Positions 25,079-33,909 of a stretch of DNA of 64,000 bases are shown in pieces. Every line of letters starts with the position of its first letter. The first letter of the stretch is position 1. Source of the DNA: Salinigranum halophilum (lineage in GTDB: Archaea > Halobacteriota > Halobacteria > Halobacteriales > Haloferacaceae); NCBI RefSeq assembly GCF_007004735.1, contig NZ_SSNL01000005.1:582975-646974 (forward strand), in the 5' to 3' direction. The notes below the pieces were generated by a model, which saw nothing but the letters and a program-made list of their open reading frames with translations, was not told the DNA's origin and did no database searches. The position numbers and the translations under genes are program-made.

Positions 25079-25990
25079 TCACTCGTCGAGCGCGCGGCGC
25101 GGGGCGACGTGCAGCCCCGACCCTCGGTCGTGGTCCACGTCGGCGTCGACACGGAAGACGTCGGCCAGGAGTTCCTCGGTCACCACCTCTCTCGGGGGAC
25201 CCCAGTCGTAGGGCTCGCCGTCTCGCATCGCGATGAGGTTGTCCGCGAAGCGTGCCGCCTGGCCGATGTCGTGGAGGACGATACCGACGGTGACGCCCGC
25301 CTCGCGGTTGAGCGTCCGGACGACCTCCATCACGCGAAGCTGGTGGTGGAGGTCGAGGTAGGTCGTCGGCTCGTCCAGGAGGAGGACGTCGGTGTCCTGT
25401 GCGAGCACCATCGCGATCCACGCCAGTTGCTTCTGCCCGCCGCTGAGGGCCCCGACGTCGCTGTCGCGCAGGTGTTCGACGCCCGCCAGTTCGATGGCGC
25501 GGTCGACGGCCGCGCGGTCCGCCTCGCCGACCGACTCGAAGAACCCCCGGTGGGGGTACCGACCGTGGAGGACGAGGTCCTCGACGGTGAGCGACCCGGG
25601 AGACTCGTTCTCCTGGGACAGGAGGCCGAGCCGTCTGGCGAGCGCCTTCGCGTCGAGTGACTGTATCTCCTGGCCGTCGAGGAGCACCCGCCCCCGTTCG
25701 GGCGTGAGCTGTCTCGCCATCGCCTTCAGAAGCGTGCTCTTGCCGCTCCCGTTCGGGCCGACGAGTGCCGTCACCTCGCCGACGGGGAGGACGACGCGTT
25801 CGCACTCGACGACCGGTTCGTCCGTCGTCGGGTAGCCGAGTTCGAGCGATTCGCCGACGAGCGCGGCAGCCCGGTCTCGCTCTTCGGGCGGGCGACCCGT
25901 CCCGTCGGTCCCGACCGCGACGTCACCGTTTCGACTGCCACCCCGTTCGGCGTGTCCGGCGGGGTCTTCGCCGGCAGGGCGTTCGCCCAT
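25079..25990 (-). CDS. Iron-chelate ABC transporter, ATPase (FepC/BtuD type)
   Basis: The 303-residue protein has Walker A GPNGSGKST near residue 79, signature LSGGQKQLAWIAMVLA, Walker B DVLLLDEPTTYLD and a switch His (IVLHDIGQAA). The first 40 residues are a disordered acidic/Gly-rich extension, and a later in-frame start cannot be excluded. The type (HGRYPHRGFFES, TYLDLHHQL) is that of siderophore, haem or cobalamin importers. Its ATG overlaps the stop of the permease gene by one base. It is the last gene of the fep-like operon. Confidence 0.9.
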   Translation of the reverse strand: MGERPAGEDPAGHAERGGSRNGDVAVGTDGTGRPPEERDRAAALVGESLELGYPTTDEPVVECERVVLPVGEVTALVGPNGSGKSTLLKAMARQLTPERGRVLLDGQEIQSLDAKALARRLGLLSQENESPGSLTVEDLVLHGRYPHRGFFESVGEADRAAVDRAIELAGVEHLRDSDVGALSGGQKQLAWIAMVLAQDTDVLLLDEPTTYLDLHHQLRVMEVVRTLNREAGVTVGIVLHDIGQAARFADNLIAMRDGEPYDWGPPREVVTEELLADVFRVDADVDHDRGSGLHVAPRRALDE

Positions 25991-27111
25991 CAGATATCAC
26001 CCAGCGTGTCCCGCTTGCGCATCAGATAGAGGAAGTACGGACCACCGATGATGCCGGTAACGACCCCCACCGGAATCTGGGCGGGGTTCAACGCGAGGCG
26101 CGCGCCGACGTCGGCGGCGACCATCAACGCCGGCCCGGCGAAGAGACAGCCGACGACGAGCCGTCGGTAGTCGCTCCCGACCAAGAGCCGGACGAGGTGG
26201 GGAACGACCAGTCCGAAGAACGCGATGATGCCGGCGACGGCGACGGCCGTGCTCGCCGCCACGATTGCGACGGCGGACAGCAGGAACCGGACGCGCTCGA
26301 CGCGCATGCCGAGCGAGCGAGCGGTCTGTGAGCCGAGCAGGAGGACGTTGAGCTGTCGAGCGCCGGCCACGGTGAGGCAGACGACGACGACCGTCGGGAG
26401 GAGTGCCAGCCGGACCTGGTCCCACCCGGTCCCCGTGAGCGACCCGGTGATCCACGCCAGCGCGGACTGGACGACGCCGAGGTCGTCCGCGAAGAAGAAC
26501 AGCCCCCGCTGTAGCGACTGGAACACCATATTGACGATGACGCCCGCGAGCACCAGTCTGACCGGGCTCGTCCCGCCGTTCCACGCGATGCCGTACACCA
26601 GGAGGAACGCGACGGTCCCGCCGAGCGCGGCGAGCAGCGGGAGGACCGACGTGAGACCCGTGAAGACGACGAGCGTCAACAGAATCGTCAGTCCCGCGCC
26701 GCTGGACACGCCCAGCACGAAGGGGCTCGCGAGTTCGTTCCGGGTGACGGCCTGGAAGATTGCTCCCGACACGGCGAGGTTCGCCCCGACGAGGACGGCC
26801 ACGAACACCCGCGGGAGGCGGATGTTCCAGACGACGAGGCTCCGCCGGTCCATCTCGGGGAGTTCGCTCCCGAGCAGGAACGACTCCCAGGCCCGACGGT
26901 CGAAGAGGACCTGCGGGTCGACGACGGCCTGCCACGCCTCTACGACCGTCATCGAGAACGTCCCGAAGCTCACCTGCACGAGTCCGCCGACGACGACGAC
27001 GGCGAGGCTGCCGACACAGAGCGTGAGGAGCGAGCCGTCGAGCCACCCGAACCATCCGTCGCGGGCGGACCGGGTCCCCGCCCCCGTCGCCGTGGTGGGT
27101 TCGCTCGTCAT
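25990..27111 (-). CDS. Iron-chelate ABC transporter, permease (FepD/BtuC type)
   Basis: From MTSEPTTATGAGTRSARDG (27111) the protein has 373 residues and about ten membrane helices. Family features include WNIRLPRVFVAVLVGANLAVSGAIFQAVTRNELASPFVLGVSSGAGL and the C-terminal PHLVRLLVGSDYRRLV and GVVTGIIGGPYFLYLMRK, the coupling region for the ATPase. It forms the membrane pore for ferric siderophore, haem or B12 uptake. The gene follows the binding-protein gene by 151 nt and precedes the ATPase. Confidence 0.92.
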   Translation of the reverse strand: MTSEPTTATGAGTRSARDGWFGWLDGSLLTLCVGSLAVVVVGGLVQVSFGTFSMTVVEAWQAVVDPQVLFDRRAWESFLLGSELPEMDRRSLVVWNIRLPRVFVAVLVGANLAVSGAIFQAVTRNELASPFVLGVSSGAGLTILLTLVVFTGLTSVLPLLAALGGTVAFLLVYGIAWNGGTSPVRLVLAGVIVNMVFQSLQRGLFFFADDLGVVQSALAWITGSLTGTGWDQVRLALLPTVVVVCLTVAGARQLNVLLLGSQTARSLGMRVERVRFLLSAVAIVAASTAVAVAGIIAFFGLVVPHLVRLLVGSDYRRLVVGCLFAGPALMVAADVGARLALNPAQIPVGVVTGIIGGPYFLYLMRKRDTLGDI

Positions 27112-27262
27112 GGTCAGCGGTTCGCCCCGGCCTGCTGACCCACACGTTCGTGCGTCGTGCTGTCCGACGCGCCGCCTCCGGACGCGGCTCCACCCGCTCG
27201 CCAACCGTCGGGTCCGCCGCGCGCGCCGGCCCGAGCGCCGGTGGCACCCCTGTCCAGCACGG

Positions 27263-28447
27263 TCAGACGGCCCCGTCGACGATGGCGGCGACGCGCTCGC
27301 GGTCGAACAGCTCCTCCTCGACACCGTACAGCGCGCTCGCGAGCCGCTCGGTGACGACGAGGTTCGTGATGGGACCCTGGTACAGCGGCCCGGCCCGGTA
27401 GACGTTCCCGTTCTGGACGGCGGTGAGTTCGCCCCCGACGCTGTGAGCATCCATGAACGCGACGACCGTCTCCTCGAACTCGGCCCGGGTCTTCGACTCC
27501 TGGCCGCGGACGAGCAGCGTCCCCGGGTCGACCTCGAGCAGCGTCTCGAAGTCGATGGCGCCGCGGCTGCTGTGGAAGTCCTTCACGTCGGTCGACGCGA
27601 GCGCGTCGTTCACCTTCAGGTCCCACAGGTGTTTGAAGCTCGTCCCCTCGTCGACGACGTACGGGTAGAACTGCTCGGGTTCGTCGCCGCCGGCCCAGAC
27701 GACTGCCGCCGACGGTCGCTCACCCGCCGCGGGGACGACCGAGTCGAGGCCGGTCTGGAACTCCTCGTGGAGCGTCGCGAACGCCTCGTACCGGTCCTCG
27801 CGCTGGAACACCTGTGCGAGCGTCTCGAACGCCTCGTACAGCGTGTAGTACGGGTAGTCGTGCCACGCGTAGCCGCGCGAGAAGATGCTGTTCCCGAAGA
27901 ACGGCGCGATGCGGCGTTCGATTTCGTCGACGTCCGCCGCCGTCCACTTCCCACGGTTCTGCAGGAAGTTCGGGTCCATCACGTGGACGTCGGCGTCGAG
28001 TTCGTAGAACTGCTCCTTGCCGACGCCGCCGTCGCCCCACAGCTTCCGGATGTCGCTCCCGTCGACGCTCACGCCCGGAACCGCGTCGTAGTAGCGCGTG
28101 TGGTACCGACCTGGGAGCCAGACGCCCGCCGGCGGTTCGAGCCCGAGGGCGATTCCCATGTCGGCCCAACTGCCGTTGTTCGCGACCCACGTCTCGGGGA
28201 CGGCGTCGAATTCGACGCGCCCCACCGGGGCCATCTCGACGGCGTACGAGGCGTCCGCCGTCGCCGGTTCGGCCGTCGCTGTCCGGGTCGAGGCCGCCGA
28301 CGAGGTCGTCGTCCGCTCGGTGGTCGACGCATCGGCCGACGACGTCTCGCCGGTGCACCCGGCGAGCAGGCCGCTCGTCAGGAGTCCCGCCCCGGCCGCG
28401 AGAAGCGACCGTCGCGTCGGGCGTGTGTCGTCCGAATCGTTCGTCAT
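27263..28447 (-). CDS. Iron-chelate ABC transporter, substrate-binding lipoprotein
   Basis: The 394-residue protein starts MTNDSDDTRPTRRSLLAAGAG, a Tat signal (RR) followed by the lipobox LLAGC near residue 31, then a Ser/Thr-rich linker, so it is exported folded and anchored outside. The mature part has the periplasmic binding fold of the TroA/FepB class. Two iron-box palindromes lie immediately upstream (28452-28467 and 28488-28503), with the first between start codon and probable TATA region, so iron repression is likely. The presence of Tyr/Trp-rich segments (WHDYPYYTLYEAFE) would suit chelate binding. The chelate itself cannot be told. Confidence 0.9.
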   Translation of the reverse strand: MTNDSDDTRPTRRSLLAAGAGLLTSGLLAGCTGETSSADASTTERTTTSSAASTRTATAEPATADASYAVEMAPVGRVEFDAVPETWVANNGSWADMGIALGLEPPAGVWLPGRYHTRYYDAVPGVSVDGSDIRKLWGDGGVGKEQFYELDADVHVMDPNFLQNRGKWTAADVDEIERRIAPFFGNSIFSRGYAWHDYPYYTLYEAFETLAQVFQREDRYEAFATLHEEFQTGLDSVVPAAGERPSAAVVWAGGDEPEQFYPYVVDEGTSFKHLWDLKVNDALASTDVKDFHSSRGAIDFETLLEVDPGTLLVRGQESKTRAEFEETVVAFMDAHSVGGELTAVQNGNVYRAGPLYQGPITNLVVTERLASALYGVEEELFDRERVAAIVDGAV

Positions 28448-28451
28448 GTGT

Positions 28452-28467
28452 TTTTGGCCCGCCTAAA
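28452..28467. promoter_or_regulatory. Iron-box-like palindrome 1
   Basis: TTTTGGC-CC-GCCTAAA differs by one base from the consensus TTTAGGC-NN-GCCTAAA shared with four other sites in the window. It is 4 nt upstream of the iron-binding-protein start. It resembles DtxR/SirR/Idr-type iron-repressor sites. Confidence 0.65.
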
Positions 28468-28487
28468 CATTCAAACCCCTTTCGGTT

Positions 28488-28503
28488 TTTTGGTGGGCCT
28501 AAA
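28488..28503. promoter_or_regulatory. Iron-box-like palindrome 2
   Basis: TTTTGGT-GG-GCCTAAA lies 36 bp (start to start) from box 1, close to three and a half helical turns. The conserved GCCTAAA half is complete; the other half is degenerate. Confidence 0.55.
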
Positions 28504-28596
28504 CCGTCGGTGTCGTGCCGAGCCTTCCCGACACGGTCACCGCGTCGCCCCGTCCAGCCCCTGATTAGCAAATAGAAAATTTCATATGGTAAGTTA

Positions 28597-28622
28597 TATT
28601 AATACTAGTGTATTTATTAATA
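28597..28622. promoter_or_regulatory. Twin TATTAATA palindromes at the zinc-transporter promoter
   Basis: The 8-bp palindrome TATTAATA occurs at 28597-28604 and 28615-28622 in a strikingly AT-rich patch. The first copy sits 24-31 nt before the ATG at 28628, where a TATA box belongs; the second covers the likely transcription start. A metal-responsive repressor could bind both. Confidence 0.45.
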
Positions 28623-28627
28623 ACAAG

Positions 28628-29740
28628 ATGCGACAGAGCAGACGGCAGTTCATCGCCGGGACGGCAGCGGTCACGACGGGCCTCGTCGCCGGCTGTCTCG
28701 GCACGACGAACGCCGAGACGCCGGGAAGCACCGAAACGGAACCAGTTCAGGCGTCGTTCTTCGTCCTCTCGGACTTCGCGTCGCACGTGGCCGGTGACGC
28801 GCTGACGGTCGAGAACCTCGTCCCCTTCGGCCAGCACGGACACGGCTGGGAGCCCGGACCGGACGTCCAGCGGCGGGTGTTCGACGCGACGGCGTTCGTC
28901 TACATGGGCCAGGGGTTCCAGCCGTGGGCCGACAACATCGTGCAGAACGTCCGCGCGGACGACGCCGGCGTCGCGGTCATCGAAGCCCGACGCGGCGTCG
29001 ACCTCCTCGACGGCGACGGCGACGCACACGACCACGACGGGGGCGAGAACGAGGACGGCCACGAGGACGAACACGACGAACACGAGAGCAAGGACGAACA
29101 CGACGAACACGAGAGCAAGGACGAACACGACGCCGACACCCACACTGAAGACGACCACGACGAACACGAGAGCAAGGACGAACACGACGCCGACACCCAC
29201 ACCGGCGCGGACCCACACTTCTGGCTGGACCCGGCCCGAGCGACAGTAGCGGTCGAGAACATCGCACAGGGGCTGGCCGAAGTCGACGGCGCGAACGAGG
29301 AGACGTACACGCAAAACGCGGCGGCGTTCGGCGACCGGCTCGCCGCGCTCGACGACACCTACCGCGAGCGGCTGTCGGACCGCACGAGAGACACCGTCCT
29401 CGTCGCCGGCCACAACTCGTTCCAGTATCTCGGCCGTCGATACGGGTTCCAGGTCGAGGCGTTGACCGGGCTCGCACCGGACGCCGAGCCGACGCCCAGG
29501 GACGTCAGACGCGCACAGCAGGTCATCGACGACCACGACATCGAGTACATCCTCGCCCCGGTGTTCGAGTCCGACCGGGCGGCACGACAGCTCGTCACCG
29601 AGACGAGCGCCGTCGAGGCGCTCCCGCTGACGCCGGTGCCGAGCCTCACCGAGGAGTGGGCCGAGCAGGGGTGGGGGTACGTCGACGTCATGGAGCGAGT
29701 GAACCTCCCGTCGCTGGCGAAGGCGCTCGGTACGGAATGA
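28628..29740 (+). CDS. znuA: Zinc/manganese ABC transporter, binding lipoprotein (ZnuA-like)
   Basis: From MRQSRRQFIAGTAAVTTGLVAGC (28628) the protein has 370 residues, with a Tat motif and a lipobox near residue 23. The cluster A-I metal-binding fold is supported by VPFGQHGHGWEPGP (ligand His), the second His in ADPHFWLDP, and VAGHNSFQYLGRRYGF. Between them lies a long His/Asp/Glu-rich loop (about residues 132-195) made of repeated KDEHDEHES-type units, as in zinc-specific ZnuA proteins. An upstream ATG at 28586 lies inside the promoter patch and is rejected. It overlaps the ATPase gene start by ATGA. Confidence 0.92.
   Translation: MRQSRRQFIAGTAAVTTGLVAGCLGTTNAETPGSTETEPVQASFFVLSDFASHVAGDALTVENLVPFGQHGHGWEPGPDVQRRVFDATAFVYMGQGFQPWADNIVQNVRADDAGVAVIEARRGVDLLDGDGDAHDHDGGENEDGHEDEHDEHESKDEHDEHESKDEHDADTHTEDDHDEHESKDEHDADTHTGADPHFWLDPARATVAVENIAQGLAEVDGANEETYTQNAAAFGDRLAALDDTYRERLSDRTRDTVLVAGHNSFQYLGRRYGFQVEALTGLAPDAEPTPRDVRRAQQVIDDHDIEYILAPVFESDRAARQLVTETSAVEALPLTPVPSLTEEWAEQGWGYVDVMERVNLPSLAKALGTE
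29022..29208 (+). repeat. In-gene repeats coding for the His/Asp-rich loop
   Basis: Units around GACGAACACGAGAGCAAG recur three times at about 18-30-codon and shorter distances, with the longer unit ending in a Cys-free DADTHT coded twice. Slippage could change loop length between strains. Confidence 0.6.
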
Positions 29741-30471
29741 GCGTCCTCGAACTGACCGACGTCACGTACGCGTACGACGACCGCCCAGCCGTCGAAGCCG
29801 TCTCGTTGACCGTCGAGGCAGGCGACTTCCTCGGGCTCGTCGGCCCGAACGGGTCGGGGAAAACGACGCTCCTCAAGCTCATGCTGGGACTGCTCCGCCC
29901 CGACCGTGGGTCCGTCTCGCTGTTCGGCGAGCCGACACACGAGCAGTCCGACGGGACCCGTGTGGGGTACGTCGCCCAGGCGACGGGAGACGCGGGGGGG
30001 ATGCCGGTCACCGTTCGCGAGGTGGTTCGGATGGGTCGCTACCCACACGTGGGGCTCCGTCGGTTCGGGTCGTCGGACCGGAGACGCGTCGACGACGCGC
30101 TGGAGCGGGTGGGCGTCACTCACCTCGCGAGCCGGCGGCTCTCGTCGCTCTCCGGCGGGCAGAAACAGCGCGTGTACATCGCCCGCGCGCTCGCCGCGGA
30201 CGCCGACCTCCTCGCGCTCGACGAGCCGACCGTCGGTGTCGACGCCGAGTCGCGCGCGGCGTTCTTCGAACTCCTCCGCGAGTTGAATCGGGACGGACTC
30301 ACCGTCATCCTCGTCGAACACGACATCGGTGTCGTCACGACGTTCGCCTCGACAGTCGCGTGTATCAACCGCAACCTGTTCTTCCACGGTGACACGCTGG
30401 CGTTCTCCGAGAGCGACGCGCTGGGCGAGGCGTACGGCGAGAATCAGGGACTGCTCGACCACCGCCACTGA
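29737..30471 (+). CDS. znuC: Zinc/manganese ABC transporter, ATPase (ZnuC-like)
   Basis: The 244-residue protein starts MSVLELTDVTYAYDDRPAV, with its ATG overlapping the znuA stop. Walker A is GPNGSGKTT near residue 37, the signature LSGGQKQRVYIARAL, Walker B LLALDEPTVGVD, and the switch His VEHDIGVV. It powers metal import with the permease encoded 3 nt downstream. The C-terminal CINRNLFFHGDT is a mark of the Zn/Mn class. Confidence 0.93.
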   Translation: MSVLELTDVTYAYDDRPAVEAVSLTVEAGDFLGLVGPNGSGKTTLLKLMLGLLRPDRGSVSLFGEPTHEQSDGTRVGYVAQATGDAGGMPVTVREVVRMGRYPHVGLRRFGSSDRRRVDDALERVGVTHLASRRLSSLSGGQKQRVYIARALAADADLLALDEPTVGVDAESRAAFFELLRELNRDGLTVILVEHDIGVVTTFASTVACINRNLFFHGDTLAFSESDALGEAYGENQGLLDHRH

Positions 30472-30474
30472 CTC

Positions 30475-31332
30475 ATGTTCCTCACCCCTCTCGTCGTCGA
30501 CTTCGTGGCGGAGATGCTCGGATACCCGTTCATGCAGCGCGCGTTCGTCGCCGGCGTCTGTGTCGCGGTCATCGCCCCGCTCGTCGGGTCGTTCCTCGTC
30601 CACCGCCAGCTGGCGATGATCGGCGACACGCTCGCTCACACCGCGTTCGCGGGCGTCGCCGTCGGTCTCTTTTTGAGCGCCACGCTCGGGAGTCCGGTCT
30701 CCCCGGCGCTCACCGCGCTCGTCGTCGCCGTCCTAGCCGCGTTGCTCATCCAGGTCCTCTCGGAGTACACGGACGTCTACAACGACGTGTCGATGGCCAT
30801 CGTCCTCGCGGGCGGATTCGCCCTGGGGACGGTGCTCATCAGCGCCACGAGCGGCGGAATCGCCGTCAGCATCAGCCAGTACCTCTTCGGGAGCCTGTCG
30901 ACGCTCACCCGCGGCGACGTCGAACTGCTGGTCGGGGTCAGCGTCCTCGTCGTCGGGGCCGTCCTCTTCCTGTACCGCAAGCTCGTGTTCGTCACGTTCG
31001 ACGAGGCGGCAGCACAGATCGGCGGAATCGACGTCCGCGGGGTGAAGCGCGTCCTCGTCGTCCTCACGGCGCTCGTCGTCGTCGGCGCGATGCAGATGAT
31101 GGGTGTCATCCTCGTGGCGGCGATGCTGGTCGTGCCCGTCGCGGCAGCGACGCAGCTGGCCCGGAGCTTCAAGGAGTCGGTCCTCCTCGCAGTCGTCGCT
31201 GCACAGGTCGCCGTGCTCGCGGGGACGACGCTGTCGTACGCGTACGGACTCGCCGCCGGCGGGACCATCGTCCTCGTCGCAATCGCGGTGTACGCCGCAG
31301 CCGCGAGCGCGAAACTCGTCGGCGCGCGCTAG
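30475..31332 (+). CDS. znuB: Zinc/manganese ABC transporter, permease (ZnuB-like)
   Basis: The 285-residue ABC-3 family permease has about eight membrane helices. It opens MFLTPLVVDFVAEMLGYPFMQRAFVAGVCVAVIAPLVGSFLVHRQLAMIGDTLAHTAFAGVAVG, where LVHRQLAMIGDTLAH is the classic ABC-3 motif. It is the last gene of the znuACB operon, separated by only 3 nt from znuC. Confidence 0.93.
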   Translation: MFLTPLVVDFVAEMLGYPFMQRAFVAGVCVAVIAPLVGSFLVHRQLAMIGDTLAHTAFAGVAVGLFLSATLGSPVSPALTALVVAVLAALLIQVLSEYTDVYNDVSMAIVLAGGFALGTVLISATSGGIAVSISQYLFGSLSTLTRGDVELLVGVSVLVVGAVLFLYRKLVFVTFDEAAAQIGGIDVRGVKRVLVVLTALVVVGAMQMMGVILVAAMLVVPVAAATQLARSFKESVLLAVVAAQVAVLAGTTLSYAYGLAAGGTIVLVAIAVYAAAASAKLVGAR

Positions 31333-31407
31333 GGCGAACTCGTCGTCGACTGCCCCGGTTCGCCCTCCTGCCACGATATCAGCAGTGATACACGGAGCAT
31401 AATCGCT

Positions 31408-33246
31408 ATGAGCGTGACAGGAGCCAGTGGCGGTATGGCAACGAGTACGCCGGATTCCTGGGTCCGAACCCTCAGGCTCCAGTACCTCCAACGAACCGTC
31501 GGGGACGTTATTCGGTACGTCCCGCGAGGGGAGTCGCTCCCCGAAGAGACCTGGGAGAAGCGCCATCGCAACATCCTCGTCCTCCTGCTCGCACACGTGC
31601 CGTTCCTCTTCGCGCTCGGGACGTTCACCGGGACCGACCCGTATCTCACCGGCGCCGACTTCGTCGCTGTCCCGCTCGAACACGCGGTCGTCGGCGTCGG
31701 CGTTCTCACCGCAATCGCGGGGGTGGCGTGGTGGTCGGGGCTCCCCCGACGGGTGCGTGCCTCCGTCTCCGCCGTTGGGTTGATGACGAGTTCGGCGCTC
31801 TTGGTGTACTTCTCGGGGGGGTTCATCGAGGCGCACTTTCACTTCTTCGTCGTCGCGGGCGTCATCGCCACCTACGAGGACTGGCTCCCCTTCGCCGTCA
31901 GCATCCTGTTCGTCGCCGCCGAACACAGCCTCTTCGGCATGACGAACCCCGAAGCGGTGTACAACCACCCCGACGCCGTCGCGAACCCGATGGGGTGGGG
32001 ACTCGTCCACGCGATTTTCCTCCTGGGCCTCTGTGCGGCGTTGGTCTCGAACTGGTTCTCCATCGAGCGCTCCCGCGAGGAGACGCGCCAGCAGAGACAG
32101 AACGTCAAGGACAGCGAGGAGGCGAAGGCCGAGGTCGAGCAGTTGAACGAGCGCCTCCTGGTGCAGGCCGACGAACTCGCCGCGGCCATGGACGCGGTCT
32201 CCGAGGGTGACTTCACCGCCACACCGCCCGAGAACGCCGACATCGAAGCCATCGCGGCCATCAGCGACGCGTTCACCGAGATGAAGCGAGAGCTCTCCGC
32301 GACCATCGTCGACCTCCGGGAGTTCGCGACGACTGTCGAGCGGACGACGCGGTCGGTCCACGACGACGCCGAGACGCTCGAACGGGCACAACAGCAGTTG
32401 GCGTCGGACGTCCGTGCCTTCGCGACCGACGTCCGGACGCAGGCGAGCAACCTCGAATCCACGACGGGTGAGTTGAGCACCCTCTCGGCGACGATCGAGG
32501 AGATTGCCGCGAACGCCGACGAGGTCTCGACCGAGGCTGGAAACGCGGCAGACGCCGCCAGCGCGGGGACGGACACCGCCGCCGCGGCCGTCGAGGCCAT
32601 CGAACACATCGAACGGAGCGTCGGGGAACTCGCCGCACTGGTCGACTCGCTCGACACCCGGATGGACGAGGTGGCCGAGAGCACGGACCTCATCGAATCG
32701 ATCGCTCAGCAGACGAACACGCTCGCGCTCAACGCCAACATCGAGGCCGCCCGGGCGGTCAACGACAGCGAGGGGTTCGCCGTCGTCGCGGACGAGGTGA
32801 AGTCGCTCGCCGACGAGACCCAGGACCACTCGGCGGCTATCAGCCTCACCATCGGCGAGACCATCGAGGACGTCAAACGCGTCCAGCGCGAGATGTCACA
32901 GACGAAGTCACAGATCGAGACGGGCAAGGAGACCACCGCCGACGCCGGAGAGGCCTTCACCGACCTGACCGCGACGGTCGACGGTGTCGACGCCTCGGTC
33001 ACCGAGGTCGCCACCGCCACCGACGACGGGGCGCGAACCACCGAGGAGGTCGTCGACGCCATCACCCGGGTCGCCGACCAGGCCCGGACCGTCGCCGAAC
33101 AGAGCGAGTCGCTCGCGGACCGCGCCGACACCAGAGCGACGACCATCTCGGAGATTCGCTCGCAGCTCGACGACCTCACGGGGCAGACCGGAACGCTGCA
33201 GAAACAGCTCGACACGTTCACCTGCGAGCCGACCGGCCGCAACTGA
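31408..33246 (+). CDS. Chemoreceptor with N-terminal six-helix membrane domain
   Basis: The 612-residue protein starts MSVTGASGG; the ATG at 31435 (MATSTPDSW) is an equally good start with a TATA-like CATAATCG about 30 nt before it. Six membrane helices span about residues 50-220 and hold the loop YFSGGFIEAHFHFFVVAGV and VAAEHSLFGM. Their buried His residues could bind haem, a metal or a hydrophobic ligand. A long coiled-coil with the chemoreceptor tip SIAQQTNTLALNANIEAARA (near residue 432) follows; no clear HAMP domain is seen. It follows the zinc transporter operon by 75 nt, but co-regulation is not evident. Confidence 0.88.
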   Translation: MSVTGASGGMATSTPDSWVRTLRLQYLQRTVGDVIRYVPRGESLPEETWEKRHRNILVLLLAHVPFLFALGTFTGTDPYLTGADFVAVPLEHAVVGVGVLTAIAGVAWWSGLPRRVRASVSAVGLMTSSALLVYFSGGFIEAHFHFFVVAGVIATYEDWLPFAVSILFVAAEHSLFGMTNPEAVYNHPDAVANPMGWGLVHAIFLLGLCAALVSNWFSIERSREETRQQRQNVKDSEEAKAEVEQLNERLLVQADELAAAMDAVSEGDFTATPPENADIEAIAAISDAFTEMKRELSATIVDLREFATTVERTTRSVHDDAETLERAQQQLASDVRAFATDVRTQASNLESTTGELSTLSATIEEIAANADEVSTEAGNAADAASAGTDTAAAAVEAIEHIERSVGELAALVDSLDTRMDEVAESTDLIESIAQQTNTLALNANIEAARAVNDSEGFAVVADEVKSLADETQDHSAAISLTIGETIEDVKRVQREMSQTKSQIETGKETTADAGEAFTDLTATVDGVDASVTEVATATDDGARTTEEVVDAITRVADQARTVAEQSESLADRADTRATTISEIRSQLDDLTGQTGTLQKQLDTFTCEPTGRN

Positions 33247-33413
33247 GCCGCCGCCGCGGCTCACTGTTCTCGTCACAGTCGGACCCGCCCGGGCCGTGTG
33301 GTCGAGCGCCCACAGCAACGCCCGACACACCGGCGCGGGTTCAAGCGGAACTACGGAGGACTGTATATCCCACATAGCAGCCACTAAACTCGCGAGGGAC
33401 CGACCGACTCGGT

Positions 33414-33860
33414 ATGAGTGAGGAAACGGTCAGATTCGCGTTCGTCTGTGTACAGAACGCCGGGCGGAGTCAGCTGTCGGCCGCGTTCGCCGAGCGCGAG
33501 CGCGAGCGACGCGGACTGGCGGAGTCAGTCGAAATCGTCACCGGGGGAACCCACCCGGCCGACCACGTCCACGAGGAGGTCGTCGAGACGATGCGGGAAC
33601 TCGGCATCGACCTCTCGGACCGGACGCCCCGGGAAGTCTCGACGGCAGAGCTGGAGACGTGTGACGTCGTCGCGACGATGGGCTGTTCGACGCTCGAACT
33701 CGACGCCGACGTCGACGTGCGCGACTGGGCGCTCACCGACCCCGACGGGAAGGACGCCGAGGCCGTCCGCGAGATCAGAGACGACATTGAGGAGCGCGTC
33801 GTCGCCCTCTTCGACGAGTACGTCGACGAGATGGGGCAGAAGACCCCGGAATCGGCATAG
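33414..33860 (+). CDS. ArsC / low-molecular-weight protein tyrosine phosphatase family
   Basis: The 148-residue protein has the P-loop FVCVQNAGRSQLSAAF, i.e. C-x5-R-S with CVQNAGRS, near residue 12, and a late acid-base Asp region DWALTDPDGKD near residue 105. Thioredoxin-linked arsenate reductases and LMW tyrosine phosphatases share this fold. The NAGRSQ form and TGGTHPADHVHEEVVETMRELGIDLS favour the ArsC side. Arsenate reduction would also need resolving Cys residues; ETCDVVATMGCS holds two candidates. No ars regulator or pump is adjacent, so arsenate use is not certain. Confidence 0.85.
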   Translation: MSEETVRFAFVCVQNAGRSQLSAAFAERERERRGLAESVEIVTGGTHPADHVHEEVVETMRELGIDLSDRTPREVSTAELETCDVVATMGCSTLELDADVDVRDWALTDPDGKDAEAVREIRDDIEERVVALFDEYVDEMGQKTPESA

Positions 33861-33909
33861 ACGCACTCGCCGTCGGGGGCAGTGGGGGACGTCCCGGACC
33901 AGTCGCCGC

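Noticed and set aside
29022..29208. Repeats inside the zinc-binding protein gene as a CRISPR array
   Set aside because: The repeats keep the reading frame, code for His/Asp/Glu units and have no unique spacers of constant length.
31408..33246. Assigning zinc sensing to the chemoreceptor because it follows znuACB
   Set aside because: It has its own TATA-like element and a 75-nt gap, and no zinc-site motif is certain; kept only as a possibility.
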